Assembly: GCA_019802505.1 (NCBI GenBank)
Contig: JAFMOC010000002.1
Span: 1,448,501 to 1,512,500, forward strand
Source of the DNA: Corydoras sp. C115
Taxonomy: Eukaryota > Chordata > Actinopteri > Siluriformes > Callichthyidae
Reading direction: 5' to 3'
DNA length: 64,000 nucleotides
Shown: piece by piece, positions 30,434 to 43,187 of the stretch
Position numbering within the stretch: the stretch's first letter is position 1
Layout: the number at the start of each line of letters is the position of its first letter
The notes under the pieces: model-generated
Databases searched by the model: none
What the model was told of the DNA's origin: nothing
What the model saw: the letters and a program-made list of their open reading frames with translations, nothing else
Position numbers and translations under genes: made by a program

Positions 30434-33400
30434 TCAATCATTGATAAGTGCCAGAATCATGCTAAAGAAGAATTAAAGAAAAAAGAAAAAAAGAGAAATC
30501 AGTCAAGTTGATAAATAAATAATTTGTATTGTTAAACCGCTAGCTCATCTGCAGCTCTCTTGCAAAGAGCTTTCCTTATGCGCTTACATGAACTCAGTTG
30601 AATCAATTTTCTTCAATCCTGAGTATATGTTTCTAATCTCATAATATCATCATCAATAATATCATGTGGAAAAAAAGATTAAGTTTTAAATTTTGAATGC
30701 TTTGAATTTGCTTGAATTTGTTTTGTGAAACTAAACAAATCCCAAAAAATACACCATACCCATATTAAATTTACTGTACGTGCAAAACTGTTACCTGTAT
30801 ATTTCTTAAACAGGAACTGAGCAATTGGTCACAAATGAAAATCAAATTTGGATGTTACCCAACTACATCTAAATGTGATTTTTTTTTATTATGCTCTAAC
30901 AACTAACTTGTTTTGTGAACAAACCATTCTGAAGCAGGTTTCAAGGAGTTAAACGCTTGTGGACAAGCACAGTTATTTTCGTGAAAGTGCTACATACAGG
31001 ATTTCTATTTTTGCTCAGTTTTAATTTATAGCTCAGAGGACAGATTTATTTATTATTGACATTTGTGAGAGGGCCTGCAGTATAGCACCTATAACATGAG
31101 AAATTGTTAGTCACAAATGTTTTCTAGGAACTGGCTTTGACTTGCAGCCTTCAGTTGATGTCACATGGCCTAAACACTTGAATTTGGATGTGCCCTCCCC
31201 ACTCCACATCAAATTTACACCTCCTGATGCCGCCAAAATGCTATAGACATTTCACAGAACCCATCACACCCCGGATATTGTCTCTTCCAACTACTACCAT
31301 CAGGCAGGAGATACTGGGTTATGAAAACCAGGACAAACCTTAAAAAAATATTTTTTTATCCTAAAGCCATCATGGCCTTAAACTCACGAAAAAATACTGC
31401 AGCAGTCAACTTCAAGACATGTGTAATTTGTTCATCGTTTGTTTATGAAATCCATCTGCATAATGTTCCACATGATACCTAATTTATTCTCGTCTATTTT
31501 ATTCACTTAAACACCTCTTTGAGTTGAAACACTGCACTGCAATTTTGTTGCTCTTGTGAAAGTAACAAGGACAATAGAGATTTATCTTATCCTAACTGCA
31601 TGGATGTATTCTAGTGTTTGGGAGACAGATGCTGCAGTTGTGTGTTGCAGTAAAGAACATTGCTGCAACATGTGATTTTGTTTTGAATCCATCTATATAT
31701 ATTGTTCTGTGAATTGGATGTTTTTCTCTTCTCTTTTTTTCCTGTAAAGCTGCTTTGTGCCAATTCCTTTACTGTAAACACAGCTTTCCATAGGTTGCAA
31801 GGCCTAAAAGACATTTAAAAACAAGACAACGTCTCTCTTAAGTTCACTAAAGACAGCTAGTTACAACCAGGTTCCAGAAAATGTGACTTTTCACATCACA
31901 TTCATTTGATGGCATACCTAATCACAAAGAGAAGAATCATGTACCTTGTGGTTATTACTGCCTTACCTGTACAGGTAGATAAAAAAGCAGAGCAGATGAA
32001 AGCCCAGTTTGATCATAGCTTCCTTCATATGTGATTTTAACTGACCCCTGTTGTGAATCTCAGTTGGGTCAAGCACACCCATGTTCCCCATAGGAACCTT
32101 CAAATATCTGTAATATAAAAACTCATGAGTAGAATTCCAGAACAATATATTACCAAGAATTTTTATAAGAATTGTATAGTTTTTAAATCTAAAGAGTTTA
32201 CCTGTAAACATTCCATGATGCCACAGGTAAATTCAGAAGGAAAACAAACCAGTGCATTGAGACTAGCATCAGCACTGTGGCTAATGCCTGACCAACGAGC
32301 TCAGGAATCACCCACTACACACAAAGAGATAAAGTAAAAGTCACACATACATATACAACACATATGGTCCACTGTCTAGTACTTGGTCACCCAGCTGCTA
32401 AAACTTTATTCCAACAAGTAACACATGTTAACAAAAATCTATGGTCATGTCTAAACTTTTTTCACTTGTTTGCAAATTGGGTTGGTCTGTACAAAATATG
32501 CCATGTTCTATCACATTGCATCACATTTGGATGTAAATATTGTTGTAATATCTATTTTTAATATCCATTTGGGCTGTAGGTATTGGCACACTCCTAGTGC
32601 CAGTTTCAAGCCTGGATAAATAGGGAGGGTAAGGGGTTACATACATAGCATGTTACATTTATGGTTCACATAATTGTAGCAGTATTTTGGGGAAGCTTGT
32701 TATTTCCATCAATTCCTTTACTTCATAAACTTGGCTAGTCTGATGTGTGTTAAGTAAAATATACTTTCTCTGTTGTCGAAGTCTTGTGGAAGAGGTTATT
32801 AATGTCTGCACAGACATGTTGCTGTCTTGTGAATGCAGATTAGGGCATTTGCACTGATGTTTAATTGGCAGGATCTTGTTGCAGTTTTGACTGGTAGGGA
32901 GTTTATCTCCCGAAAGTTGGTGTCCATCAATTGGGAGTGTCCAATGAGCAACCTTGTGTGGATAACTTGATACTGGTTCTCCATCTCATACAAGTTTTAT
33001 TTTAGGTTTGATTTCTTGGAGTTTTGTTGTCAATTTCGTTGGCATTTATTGTTTATGAAGGCTTTTATTATTGAAAAGCTATCTGTGACAGGATAGGGAA
33101 AAAGCTTATGTCCTGAAATCTGGCCAATGTGGCAATGTTGTACATTAATTTGAATTTCCCCATTGTGGGACTAATAAAGGTATCAAACATTTGTTTCCCT
33201 GTATTCCACAGTGTCCTGATATACATTATACATTATATCTTAGTTCCTTTGATCAAATTCCAGTCCAGTGTTTGTTGGCAAGACCTGAAGTCACTGTATA
33301 TTAGAAAGTCTTTGTATTTGCTTTAATGGATGTATTCTAGTGCTATGAAGATTATGGCTTTGAAAATGGAGCAAAAGTTTGAGAGACAGACGCTGCAGTT

Positions 33401-35581
33401 GTGTGTTACAGTAAAGAACATTGCTGCAACATGTGCTTTTGTTTTGAATCCATCTGTATATATTGTACTGTGATTTGGATGCTTTTCTCTTAGTTTTTGT
33501 TTTTTCTGTAAAGCGGCTTTGTGCCAATTCCTTTACTGTGAAAAGCATATAGAAATACAGCCAAACCGAATAATCACATTTATGCAGCTTGAATTTATTA
33601 AAATAACGGTGTTTTCTTCTGTAAAAACAAAATCTTACTGCCCAGACAGGCATATAAATCTAACAAAAGGAGGAGCCAATCACCTTAACAATAAGATAAC
33701 TGGCAGAAACACCACATAGTAAAGATAGGATTTCTTAAAGTCATACTAAGCCTCGTGTGCAGTGTTTCCAAATAAAAACTTCTGCAAACCTAGATTGCAT
33801 ACTTCCTAAATTTAAAGGCAATGCAAAGAACTAACAATTTCATCACAATAGGCAAAAAATACTTTAGCAGATAATACAACAATATTGAAAATATCAAATA
33901 TCAATTTAGAAACACAAAACCTGAGCTGCTAGGGGATTCACTCAGAATGAATTCAATGAAAACTTACTTTGTTTAACTTTGAACAGCAAGCCCGAGCATT
34001 AATGTAATCACATTCAAGATCTGACAAAGTGATGATCTGGATATACTGTTAAGGACTGTTAGAATTGGTTACATAAATAAATTATAATAAAAGCAAGAAG
34101 TATTTACAAACAACAAATACTTTACTTACATTTCTTAATACAAGATACATTTACAATTCGCAACAATTAAATACATTGTGTGTAGGAAGGCATGTATTTT
34201 TGAGTGTTTGGTGTGGGGTTCAGTGCTACTGATTACTTTACATTACCGTTTAGTAACATGATTTACGTTGTTACTGCAGTGTGTGCATAATGCATTATCT
34301 AATAGGTGTACTTTTATATTAACACCATGCTGCAATATACAGTTGAAAAGTATTTAAAAAAAATTGATTAATTAACCAAAATTAATTATTCGGGCGGCAC
34401 GGTGGCTTAGTGGTTAGCACGTTCGCCTCTCAGGGCTAGGGATTCCCGGTTCGAATCCCCAATCTGGGTGGAGTTTCCATGTTCTCCCCGTGTCCGTGTG
34501 GGTTTCCTCCGGGTTCTCCGGTTTCCTCCCACAGTCCAAAAACATGGATCAAGTCAATTGAATTCTCCAAATTGCCCCATATAGTGTGTGTCTGTGTGCA
34601 CAGCGATGGATTGGCGCCCTGTCCTGGGTGTATCTGCCCAGCGTCCGAGACGTTCTCCCCTGGTTGAGCATGGGGAACCCCACCGCGACCCTAGTAGAGG
34701 ATAAAGCGGGAGATAATGAATGAATGAAAATTAATTATTCATTATTATACTATTATCAATTAAATAATTGCATTTCATTCAAAAATTCAGTGTGTTCGGA
34801 ATTACTGGCATCTAGCTGCACGATACACAGTTGTTTTAGTGTTGTATGTAATTTTGTTGAAAAACAAAAAACACACACATTAAAATAAATATAAAGAGTT
34901 ACGGCATCCCGATTTCAGAGGCTGGACCGAGAGCAAACTAAGCAATTATTTAGATATTTTAGACATGGAGGTTCTAGACGTTTGTGTTTAAGGGTATTAT
35001 CTAATAGGAGCAAATTTTAAGTAAATGTTAATATTAATATAATATTGATGTAAAAGATGGGTATATTAAATGTCTCTGAAAACGCAAATGTGGAGCAAAA
35101 ACTGGACAAAAAGCGTCTATTACTGTGAATAGTCGACGATAGTTGCTAGCAATCATGCTAACATAATACTGAAGGTATATTTTGCAGTTTTAACGTGGAT
35201 TAATAGTACTCCAATAGTTCTCCAAATTGCCACATATAGAGTGTGTCTGTGTGAGTGAGTGTGTGCCCAGCGATAGATTGGCGCCCTGTCCTGGGTCTAT
35301 CTGCCCAGCGCCCGAGACGTTCTCCCCTGGATGGGCATGGGGAACCCCACAGTGACCCTAATAGAGGATAAAGCGGGAGATAATGAATCTTCAAGAGCCT
35401 ATCAAGTTAACTATAAGCAAAGAGCTTTCAGATAAAAACCAAAGACCAATCCGCGCGCTTCCACAACACAGTGCACAATGCAGCTGCTGAAAGAAAACCC
35501 CTCAAAGGATACAAAATATACCGACAAGAAGATCAAGGCGCAGCAGTCAACTAAAGACAGTATAAACACCGCCGCTTCCAT
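30434..35581 (-). CDS. cnih4: Protein cornichon homolog 4 (5 coding exons)
   Basis: Coding exons on the minus strand, in order: 35581-35513, 34036-33968, 32314-32202, 32107-31967, 30461-30434. All splice sites are GT-AG, phases agree, and the sum is 420 nt (139 residues plus stop), the length of human CNIH4. The protein begins MEAAVFILSLVDCCALIFL (first membrane segment), has a luminal or loop stretch SDLECDYINARACCSKLNK, a second hydrophobic segment, the family signature GNMGVFDPTEIHNRG-type motif (here with L for F), then [20 protein letters not shown] and ends LALIND. Cornichons are ER/COPII cargo receptors; CNIH4 assists ER exit of G-protein-coupled receptors. Exon 1 is too short to show as a long open frame and was placed by homology and phase. 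Confidence 0.97.
31160..31600 (+). mobile_element. Rex1/CR1-like LINE 3' end
   Basis: Decayed C-terminal reverse-transcriptase tail readable as ITPRILSL, TTIRQEILGYENQDKP and a KAIMALNS-like end, then an untranslated tail near 31540-31600 resembling TAACAAGGACAATAGAGATT. It lies in cnih4 intron 4, antisense to the gene. Confidence 0.65.
31600..31795 (+). repeat. Interspersed repeat duplicated within cnih4 introns, copy 1
   Basis: Nearly the same as 33327-33545: both start ATGGATGTATTCTAGTG, share CAGTAAAGAACATTGCTGCA and end with TTTGTGCCAATTCCTTTACT. The end resembles a common fish SINE/LINE tail (TGTAAAGCTGCTTTG). Confidence 0.75.
33327..33545 (+). repeat. Interspersed repeat duplicated within cnih4 introns, copy 2
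   Basis: Second, slightly longer copy of the repeat at 31600, in cnih4 intron 2, same orientation. The extra bases are near 33345-33385. Confidence 0.75.
34392..34726 (+). repeat. tRNA-headed SINE, copy 6, full length
   Basis: In cnih4 intron 1. A 14-bp target duplication AAAATTAATTATTC lies at 34378-34391 and 34727-34740. Near-consensus, with a short deletion in the GTGAGTGAGTG stretch. Confidence 0.95.
35217..35390 (+). repeat. tRNA-headed SINE, copy 7, 5' truncated
   Basis: Begins in the middle of the element (TCTCCAAATTGCCACATATAG) and keeps the whole 3' half. It lies in cnih4 intron 1, about 120 bases from exon 1. Confidence 0.9.
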
Positions 35582-35611
35582 TTTCTAGAGACCTCCAGTT
35601 TAACATAAGAG

Positions 35612-35662
35612 TTACTCCTCTGATTTCGCCCTCGCCTTCTTCTTCTGCTTCTCCTTTTCCAT
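35612..35662 (-). other. Possible upstream ORF in the cnih4 5' leader
   Basis: A 16-codon frame, MEKEKQKKKARAKSEE then stop, ends 30 bases before the cnih4 ATG at 35581. It is highly basic (seven Lys or Arg in sixteen). It counts as a uORF only if transcription starts beyond 35662, which is unknown. Confidence 0.35.
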
Positions 35663-35796
35663 CTTCTTTTGGTGTTTTTTTTTTAAAGATGGCAGACCAA
35701 CTTAAGTTTACGTTATCGCCACCAAGCGAACTGGAGTGTGCATTTGTACATTGTGCAGAACTAAAAATATTTTAGAATTAAAATACTTTATTATAT

Positions 35797-36138
35797 GGCG
35801 GCACGGTGGCTTAGCACGTTCGGCTCTCAGCGCTAGGGATTCCCGGTTCGAATCCCCATCTGGGTGGAGTTTCCATGTTCTCCCCGTGTCTGCGTGGGTT
35901 TCCTCCGGGTTCTCTGGTTTCCTCCCACAGTCCAAAAACATGGATCAAGTCAATTGAATTCTCCAAATTGCCCCATATAGAGTGTGTCTGTGTGAGTGAG
36001 TGTGTGCCCAGAGATGGATTGGCGCCATGTCCTGGGTCTTTCTGCCCAGCGCCCGAGACGTTCTCCCCTGGATGGGCATGGGGAACCACACCGCGACCCT
36101 AATAGAGGATAAAGCGGGAGGTAATGAATGAATGAATG
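35797..36138 (+). repeat. tRNA-headed SINE, copy 8, full length
   Basis: Upstream of cnih4. AAAATACTTTATTA occurs at 35780-35793 and 36139-36152 as target duplication. A small deletion removes AGTGGTT from the A-box region. Confidence 0.94.
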
Positions 36139-36169
36139 AAAATACTTTATTAATCTTTATTATTACTTC

Positions 36170-36450
36170 CATCCATCCATTATCCTCTTTATCCTCTACT
36201 AGTGTCGTGGGGGGGGGGGGGGTCCCATGCCCATCCAGGGGAGAAAGTTTCGGCCACTGGGTAGATACACCCAGGACAGGGCGTCAATCTATCACTGGGC
36301 ACACACTCACTCACACAGACACACACATAAACACACTCTATATGGGGCAATTTGGAGAATTCAACTGACCTTAATCCATGTTTTTGGACTGTGGGAGGAA
36401 AGTAGTGCTGAGAGGCAAACGTGCTAACCACTAAGCCACTGTGCCACCCA
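36170..36450 (-). repeat. tRNA-headed SINE, copy 9
   Basis: Reverse copy only about 30 bases beyond copy 8, so the two form a long inverted repeat. CTTTATTAT lies just outside both borders (36155-36163 and 36451-36459). The B-box region is deleted. Confidence 0.9.
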
Positions 36451-36562
36451 CTTTATTATAACTTACTATACATAAAATATTTAAATGTTTAAACATATTA
36501 ATACAACCCTTACCCTCTACCAGGCCTGGGGACACACAGACTAAAGGAACAATTAAAAACAG

Positions 36563-36737
36563 CTGATTCACCTTATATCCATATTTTTGGACTGTGGGAG
36601 GAAACTGGAAAACCCAGCGGAAACCCACGAGGACACAGGATGTGGAATGTGGAAACTCGATCCAGATAAGGATTCGATCTGGGAATCCCCAGTGCTGAGA
36701 GGTGAACGTGCTAACTACCAAGAAAACGTGCCACCCA
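36563..36737 (-). repeat. tRNA-headed SINE, copy 10, diverged head part
   Basis: Only the head-proximal half is readable (ATATTTTTGGACTGTGGGAGG, then GATTCGATCTGGGAATCCCC and GCCACCC). It is older than its neighbours. Confidence 0.75.
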
Positions 36738-36790
36738 AAATGAAAAAGCAATAAGCACTGATAATTCTACTGTATATATAATGAGAAAAT

Positions 36791-37086
36791 GGGCGGCACA
36801 GTTGCTTAGTGGTTAGCACGTTCACCTCTCAGCACTAGGGATTCCTCCCGGTGTCTGTATGGGTTTCCTCCACTTTCCTCTCACAGTCCAAAAACATGGA
36901 TCAAGGTCAATTGAATTCTCCAAATTTACCCATATAGAGTGTGAATGAGTGTGTGCCCAGTGATAGATTGGCGCCCTGTCCTGGGTGTATCTGCCCAGCG
37001 CCTGAGACGTTCTCCCCTGGATGGGCATGGGGAATACCCGCGACCCAAGTAGAGGATAAAGCGGAAGATAAGGGATAGATGAATGG
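36791..37086 (+). repeat. tRNA-headed SINE, copy 11
   Basis: Forward copy with a deletion spanning the B box. Its 3' tail (AAGCGGAAGATAAGGGATAG) directly meets the 3' tail of the reverse-strand LINE that starts at 37087. Confidence 0.88.
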
Positions 37087-38232
37087 ACAATCTTCCACTT
37101 GTCTGGGGTTCGGGGATTGCGGGGGCAGCAATCAAAGTAGGGAGACCCAGACCCCAGCCACCTCCACCAGCTCGACTGGGGGAACCCCAAGGTGTTCCCA
37201 GACCAGCTGAGAGATATAATCCCCCCAGCATGTTATGGGTCTTCCCAGTGGTCTCCTCCCAGCTGGACTTGCCTGAAACACCTCCCTAGGGAGGCGCCCA
37301 GGAAGCATTCTTACCAGATGCCCGAACCACCTCGACTGGCTCCTTTCAACGCGGAGGAGTAGCGGCTCCACTCCGAGTGTCTCCCGGATGATTGAGCTTC
37401 TCACCCTATCTCTAAGGGAGAGCCCAGCCACCCTGCGGAGAAAACCCATTTTGGCCATTTGTATTCGAGATCTTGTTCTTTCGGTCATTACCCAAAGCTC
37501 ATGACCATAGGTGAGGGTAGGAACGTATATCGACTGGTAAATCGAGAGCCTTGCCTTATGGCTTAACTCCTTTTTCACCACAACAGAGCGGTAGAGGGTC
37601 TGCATCACTGCTGACCCCGCGTCGATTCGTCTGTCAATCTCACGCTCCATCTTACCATCACTTGTGAATGTGGTTGAAGCCCTGACGGAGGTGAGAGCTG
37701 AACATCTGATGGGTTCTTCTGCCAGACGTTCCCAGCAAACCCTCACTATACGTTTGGGTCTGACTGGCATCTTCCCCTGCCACCTGATCAGTTGACGGCT
37801 CAGCTCTTCTCTTCACCCAAGTGTCCAAGACACATGGCCGCAAATCCAATGACACAACTACAAAGTCGATCATTGAACTGCGGCCTAGGGCGTCCTGGTG
37901 CCATGTGCACTTATGAACACCCTTCTGCTCAAATTTGGTGTTTGTGATGGACCAGATCGGAGAGGTTGTTCCACTCAATCACACCTCTCCAAGTCTCACT
38001 GTCATTGCCCACGTGAGTGTTGAAGTCCCACAGTAGGACAACAGAGTCCTTTCCAGTACCCCCCCCCCCCCACAGACTCTAAAAACGCTGGGTACTCTGA
38101 ACTGCCCTTCGGCGCATAAGCGCAGACAACAGTTAGAACCCGTTCTCCAACCTGAAGGCATAGGGAAGCTACCCTCTCGTCCACCAGAGAAAACCCCAAC
38201 ATGCACGCGTCAAGCTGTATGTTATATATTAT
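37087..38232 (-). mobile_element. Non-LTR retrotransposon (RTE-like LINE), second copy, deleted
   Basis: Same family as 13880-15851, opposite strand. One frame of 212 codons (37770-37132) starts MPVRPKRIVRVCWERLAEEP, the linker region of the first copy, and after an internal deletion runs directly into C-terminal sequence: DRRIDAGSAVMQTLYRSV, YGHELWVMTERT, RWFGHLVRMLPGRLPREVF. The polymerase core including YADD is gone. Endonuclease fragments (DFVVVSLDLRPCVLD; ACMLGFSLVDERVASLC) lie at 37830-38232. Confidence 0.85.
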
Positions 38233-41200
38233 ATGCAATACTTTTCTGCATGTAGACTATTAGGCTGTGGTTAACAACAACAACTATAAGAACAACATGA
38301 TTCATCTATATTTATAAAATACCCAAGACACATGTACAATAATTTAAACAAAATATTTAAAGGTCAAATTTGGCGAAAATATAAATAAAAATTTACTGAA
38401 TACACTGTACATCAACAAGCCACTGTCACTTTGAATGATTTTCTTATTCATGGTTTGATTATTTAAATTATTTTCAACTGATGCTTGACCTAATCTTTTT
38501 TAAACATATTTTAAAATGTAGATATACAAATTTGATAGATTTTTTTTAGAGTTAGGGAGATTAAATTCTTTGCAAATAACACAGATGTTTCAGCAATGTA
38601 AATGAACTATCCCCAGTCAATAACAAAGATGAAAGTGGATTCCGATTTATTACTCCCTGCCAATAAACTACAAATGTAAGAAATAATCAAATGATAATTG
38701 AACTGAATATGTTAATAAACCTTACTAAGCAATTACCAACAAAAGAGTTACTACCTAAAAATTAAGTTCACCTTAGCTTGTGAGCCCTGCTGTCCCTGTA
38801 TCACAGAAGAGACTCCAAACTGTAATGTTCTTTTAAAAAATAATTTGACAACTGATAGTACATAAATCTTGAACTTGTTTCAGAAAATTGTGATCAAAAT
38901 ATTTATTGACACCAAGTTTTCATTTTGTTATTATAAATAAATAAAATATTCTTTATTCAATCATCTCATAAAAATAAAGACTGAAAAATGCTAATTTTAC
39001 TTTAACAACTTTATCAAATTATCTAGAAAAAGAATTGAAACTGAAAACATTGCTTTGGATTACTAGACTGTCAATGTGGTATAGAACACAGATTTCCCCA
39101 ATTTAGTAAAGTTAGACAATGCATTATGTGTCCAGTTGTTTATACATTTCACATGCAATAAGCTAGATAAAGTTTGTGATCACCTATATGGACTTTTAAA
39201 AAACATTAATGAAAATGACATGTTATATGAAAAGCATTATACGTATTGGAATTGTGATAAATGATAAAATTAAATAAATAAAATAATATATTTTGTTTGT
39301 TAGACAATCTTAGATAATCTTTGTTTGTTAAAGAAAATCTTTTTGCGATACAAAGTTAAATGTAAAGGATTGCCAATTATTTGTTTTTTGTTGTTTTTTA
39401 ATTCTTTGTGGTCAAGTATGTTTGTGTATCATGAGATCTTTAGCACAGAGCCCATTAATCTTAAACTAAAACTGTATTAAATTAAACCCAAAGCCACCTG
39501 ACTGCCCATAGGGAGAGACCAGGAAGTAATTGAAGCGAGACACCCAGATTAATGAAAATGCAATGGCATGGGAAAGGGGCTAATAAATAACATACTTTCA
39601 TAGTATTTAGAAGTGTGTCATGATATGAGCAAAATAGATTTTTAAGATCCTTGGTGCTAAAGTTGATTTATCAGGTTGTGAAAATTTCAAAAATTATTTT
39701 AAATCTCTAAGGGGTTTACACATGAATCGACAGATTGTGTAAAAATGGAGGAAATTCAGGACTAATATTAACCTTTTCAAGAGTGGTCAACAAATAAAGA
39801 TCATGTTGGGGTCACAGAAGAACTCAACGTTAATTTTAAGCAACTAAAGGCATTTCTCACAGCAACTATTTGGAAAGCTGGGCTGAAACAACATCCTTAG
39901 TAACTGAATCCTGTATTCTTATTTGGTAGTCTTCAGTTTCTCTGCATAGGAAACAACGGCTCCAGCATTAGTGCTGCATGGTCAGTCCATTGCTGTTTAC
40001 TTTGCTGACTCACTCTTGTGCTCAAATCATACAAAGTTTATATGCAGATGACATGACCATTGTGGGTCTAATCAGAAATGACAGAGTGGAGGTGCAATGA
40101 CTAACAAACTGTGTAAAGTACACAACCTGTCTCTGAATGTGGTCAAAATTGGAGAGATTGGAGAGATTTGTTGATTTCAGAAGAAAGAACAGATAAGAAA
40201 ACTCTTATCTGACCATGAATGGCTCCATAGAGATTGTCAAGAACCAAATTCCTTGACATTCACCCGGTAGAGAACCTCATCCAGACCTTTAAACACCGGC
40301 TTCATAACAAAGAAAGCAGAAAAACTTCTCTATTCTCTATTCTCTATAAAAACTTCTCTATTCTCTAAACTTCTCTTCTCTATTTCATCTCACACCTCCA
40401 CTACTTATCACTTTTGAGCAGCTGCATAATTGATAAATTTTCACAAAAATAAAAACTGAAAAGTAAAAAAAACGACCCTTTCTAATTAATATTGCAAATA
40501 TTATAGGTCATGTACTACCTACCATATGTAATATAAAAAATATGCATGGACTGTTTGTGTGGGACATTAACTTAAAGTAATTTAACATTTGCAAATATAT
40601 TATTAAAATGAAATGTTTCATTTACGGTTATTTTGTCATTACAGTAAACCTCTTTTACTTTTTTTCTTAAGTAATCTTCTAAAGTATGGAATGTGGCTAC
40701 ATTCTACCCCAATGTTGATTTATATTACTACCCAGTAATGTGAAGGTCTGATATATCTTCCAAGCAGCTTATAATAAACATAGGTTAAGAACTTTAATTT
40801 CTTACTCTCTAAAGATCTGTTGTTTGGGATGGTGAATGTATAATGCAAAGGCTACACAATTCAGGTTTATAATATCAAGGAAAACAAACCAAAACAATAA
40901 TAAAATAAAATAAAACTAGTAAGGTAAAGTGTGTGTATATAATTTGGTTTTATGTTTCTGTTTTTACTTTTTTATTGCTTTATCCAATTACCTTTACTTT
41001 AATAATAATAATGGGATATAGTGAGAAAAATTACCTTTGATTTTGAGTTTGTTTTGATAAAGTTTTCTAGAAACATAATAACTGTTAAGTGAGCTGTATG
41101 TCTATGTGCAAACAAGTTTACACGTTAAAGTTCACAATCTTTCAATCGTGAGAGGACTTATGGAGGTTACAGTTTTTTAAAAGAAATATTTGTATGTGTT

Positions 41201-43187
41201 GAGGTAGTTGCGTGCACCATAATACAAACCACCTTGTAGATTACTTTATTTCCTTATTTGCATTTGCTGTCTGTATTTCCCTGGTCTTATTTCCCAACAA
41301 TGCCCTCTACAACATGTCGGTTAGTGGGAGCAGTGCATTTATAGTTTCCACTCTGCTGTTTGCTGGCAGCAGCAGTCAAGCCATCTACTGCTGAAAAAAA
41401 GAGTTGAGGGAATGCAGCAAGAAGTTAACCTACTGCTAGCCATAGATGGAGGCCAGGGGCTCTCAATGGAGGCCAGGGCCTCTAAACACTTACTTTAAGC
41501 TAACTTTAGGAATGCAACTGACACCGTTTAGAAAGTGCTACTTTTAAGAACAACATCTCAACACAGTTGATAGAGTACCAATAAAACTAAATCACTTTAG
41601 ATATTGTTTAGCTCCATACGGGGTATGCTGGATGTGCATGTGTCCTAAAGTGTTTTATATATTTTGTTGATTTTAATACATATTTAATGTATTTAATAAA
41701 TTTTTTATGTTATTTGTCTTTCGTGGCTTTCTGTCTCATTTGCTTGGATCCTACATATATTTACTAGCATGACATAACAAATAAAAGTATGTTTCAGCTG
41801 TGTAAAAAAATTTTTTCCATGATATTTGGCAATGATGAGCTAAAACATCAGCTACTGAGAGTACTTTTTCAGCCTCTACCTTAATTTATTTTAAGAGAAG
41901 AAAACACTGACTAACAAAGTTTCACCACTGGAAAAAAAAGTAGTTAAAAAATGTGAGACTGAATTAGGGGTTCTAATTTTTGCTTTATTGTCTTACTGCC
42001 CTTCTACAGATGTAGTTCAAACTGCAAGAGGGCATTAAAAAGAGGCCCCAAGAACAAAACTTTTAAAAATGTCAATTAGTTTTGTACTTGTACTTTCAGT
42101 AATAAATGTAATTAAAATGGTTAAGAAAATACAGAAATTAATTTATACTGTATTTATACTCATTTATCAAATATTTCAACTGGCAATGTGGCAGTAGTGC
42201 ACTGCATACAATGCAGATGTAGGACATTAGCTTTAGGCAAAGGTCATATCAACCAAATATAATTAGACCTTGACCTGACATATGATTCCTGACTGACAGG
42301 CTTCATTATTTCTTGTAATCATTGGTCTCATCAATTTTCAAAGACCCAAAGCTAGTGCAGTAAAGTGAAAAACATCTGTCTGTTGTAAGCAGAAAGCATT
42401 TTGGAATCAATATGTTAAACCTTAGCTGGGCTATAATGACAAAGGACCACTATCAGTAATAAAGACATTTTTAATTACTTTGATTGGGATTCAAGGTAAA
42501 ATAAAATGATATTACATTTCCATTCTTTTTAAAAACTATTTACACTTCTCCAGGTCAACCAAAGAAAAGAGCTGGACAAAAATACAAAGAGCATGATTTA
42601 ACATTTTGGCTTTTGGTTTGTGGTCAGATGGCTTAATAATTATATTATCATAAACAGGCAACCAACATCTCTTTGTTTTAAGAGACTAAACAAAGATTAA
42701 CTGCAGGAGAAACATTACCTCTATCCAGTAAAAAAAAAAATCCTTTTTGGGTTTATTCCAGTCCATCACATACTTGGAGCCCTTGAAACACAACAATGAC
42801 TCTATTGAGCATGTTTGCTTTTAATTTACTCAGTAATAAAATATATAAATGTTTATACAATGGCAAGTCTACATGTCAAACAGCTACATTCAATCAAAAA
42901 GCAGAGTAGCATGTAATACACCATTCCAACTGACTGCAGAATTCTTTTTGACTTTGGACCAATTTCTGTTGATGAAATGCCCTTTTAGGGCTGTGGGGGC
43001 AAAGGAAACAATAGTCAGATACATTGTTCATTGCCACTAGCCTGATTGCTGCCTCCTTTCTTGTGCATATACGATATAATTAAATTATACAGATAGCAGC
43101 AGCAACCCAAAGATCATGGGCTAAAGAGTCCAATGGGTAAGAGAGCTAGCCAAAGGGGTAATTAGAGAAAAGCTCTGCAAGTCTTCT
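38233..43187. other. AT-rich intergenic region
   Basis: About 5 kb between the cnih4 upstream region and the last exon of the R-spondin-like gene. Apart from a LINE remnant near 39990-40340 nothing was recognised. The right end, to roughly 42750, would be the 3' UTR of the R-spondin-like gene; an AATAAA on the minus strand lies at 42757-42752. Confidence 0.5.
39990..40340 (+). mobile_element. Rex1-like LINE reverse-transcriptase remnant
   Basis: A frame around 40036 reads LYADDMTIVGLIRNDRVEVQ, with the YADD polymerase motif, and is followed by fragments resembling VHNLSLNVVK and VDFRRKN. Many stops: a dead 3' part of a CR1/Rex1-type element. Confidence 0.7.
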
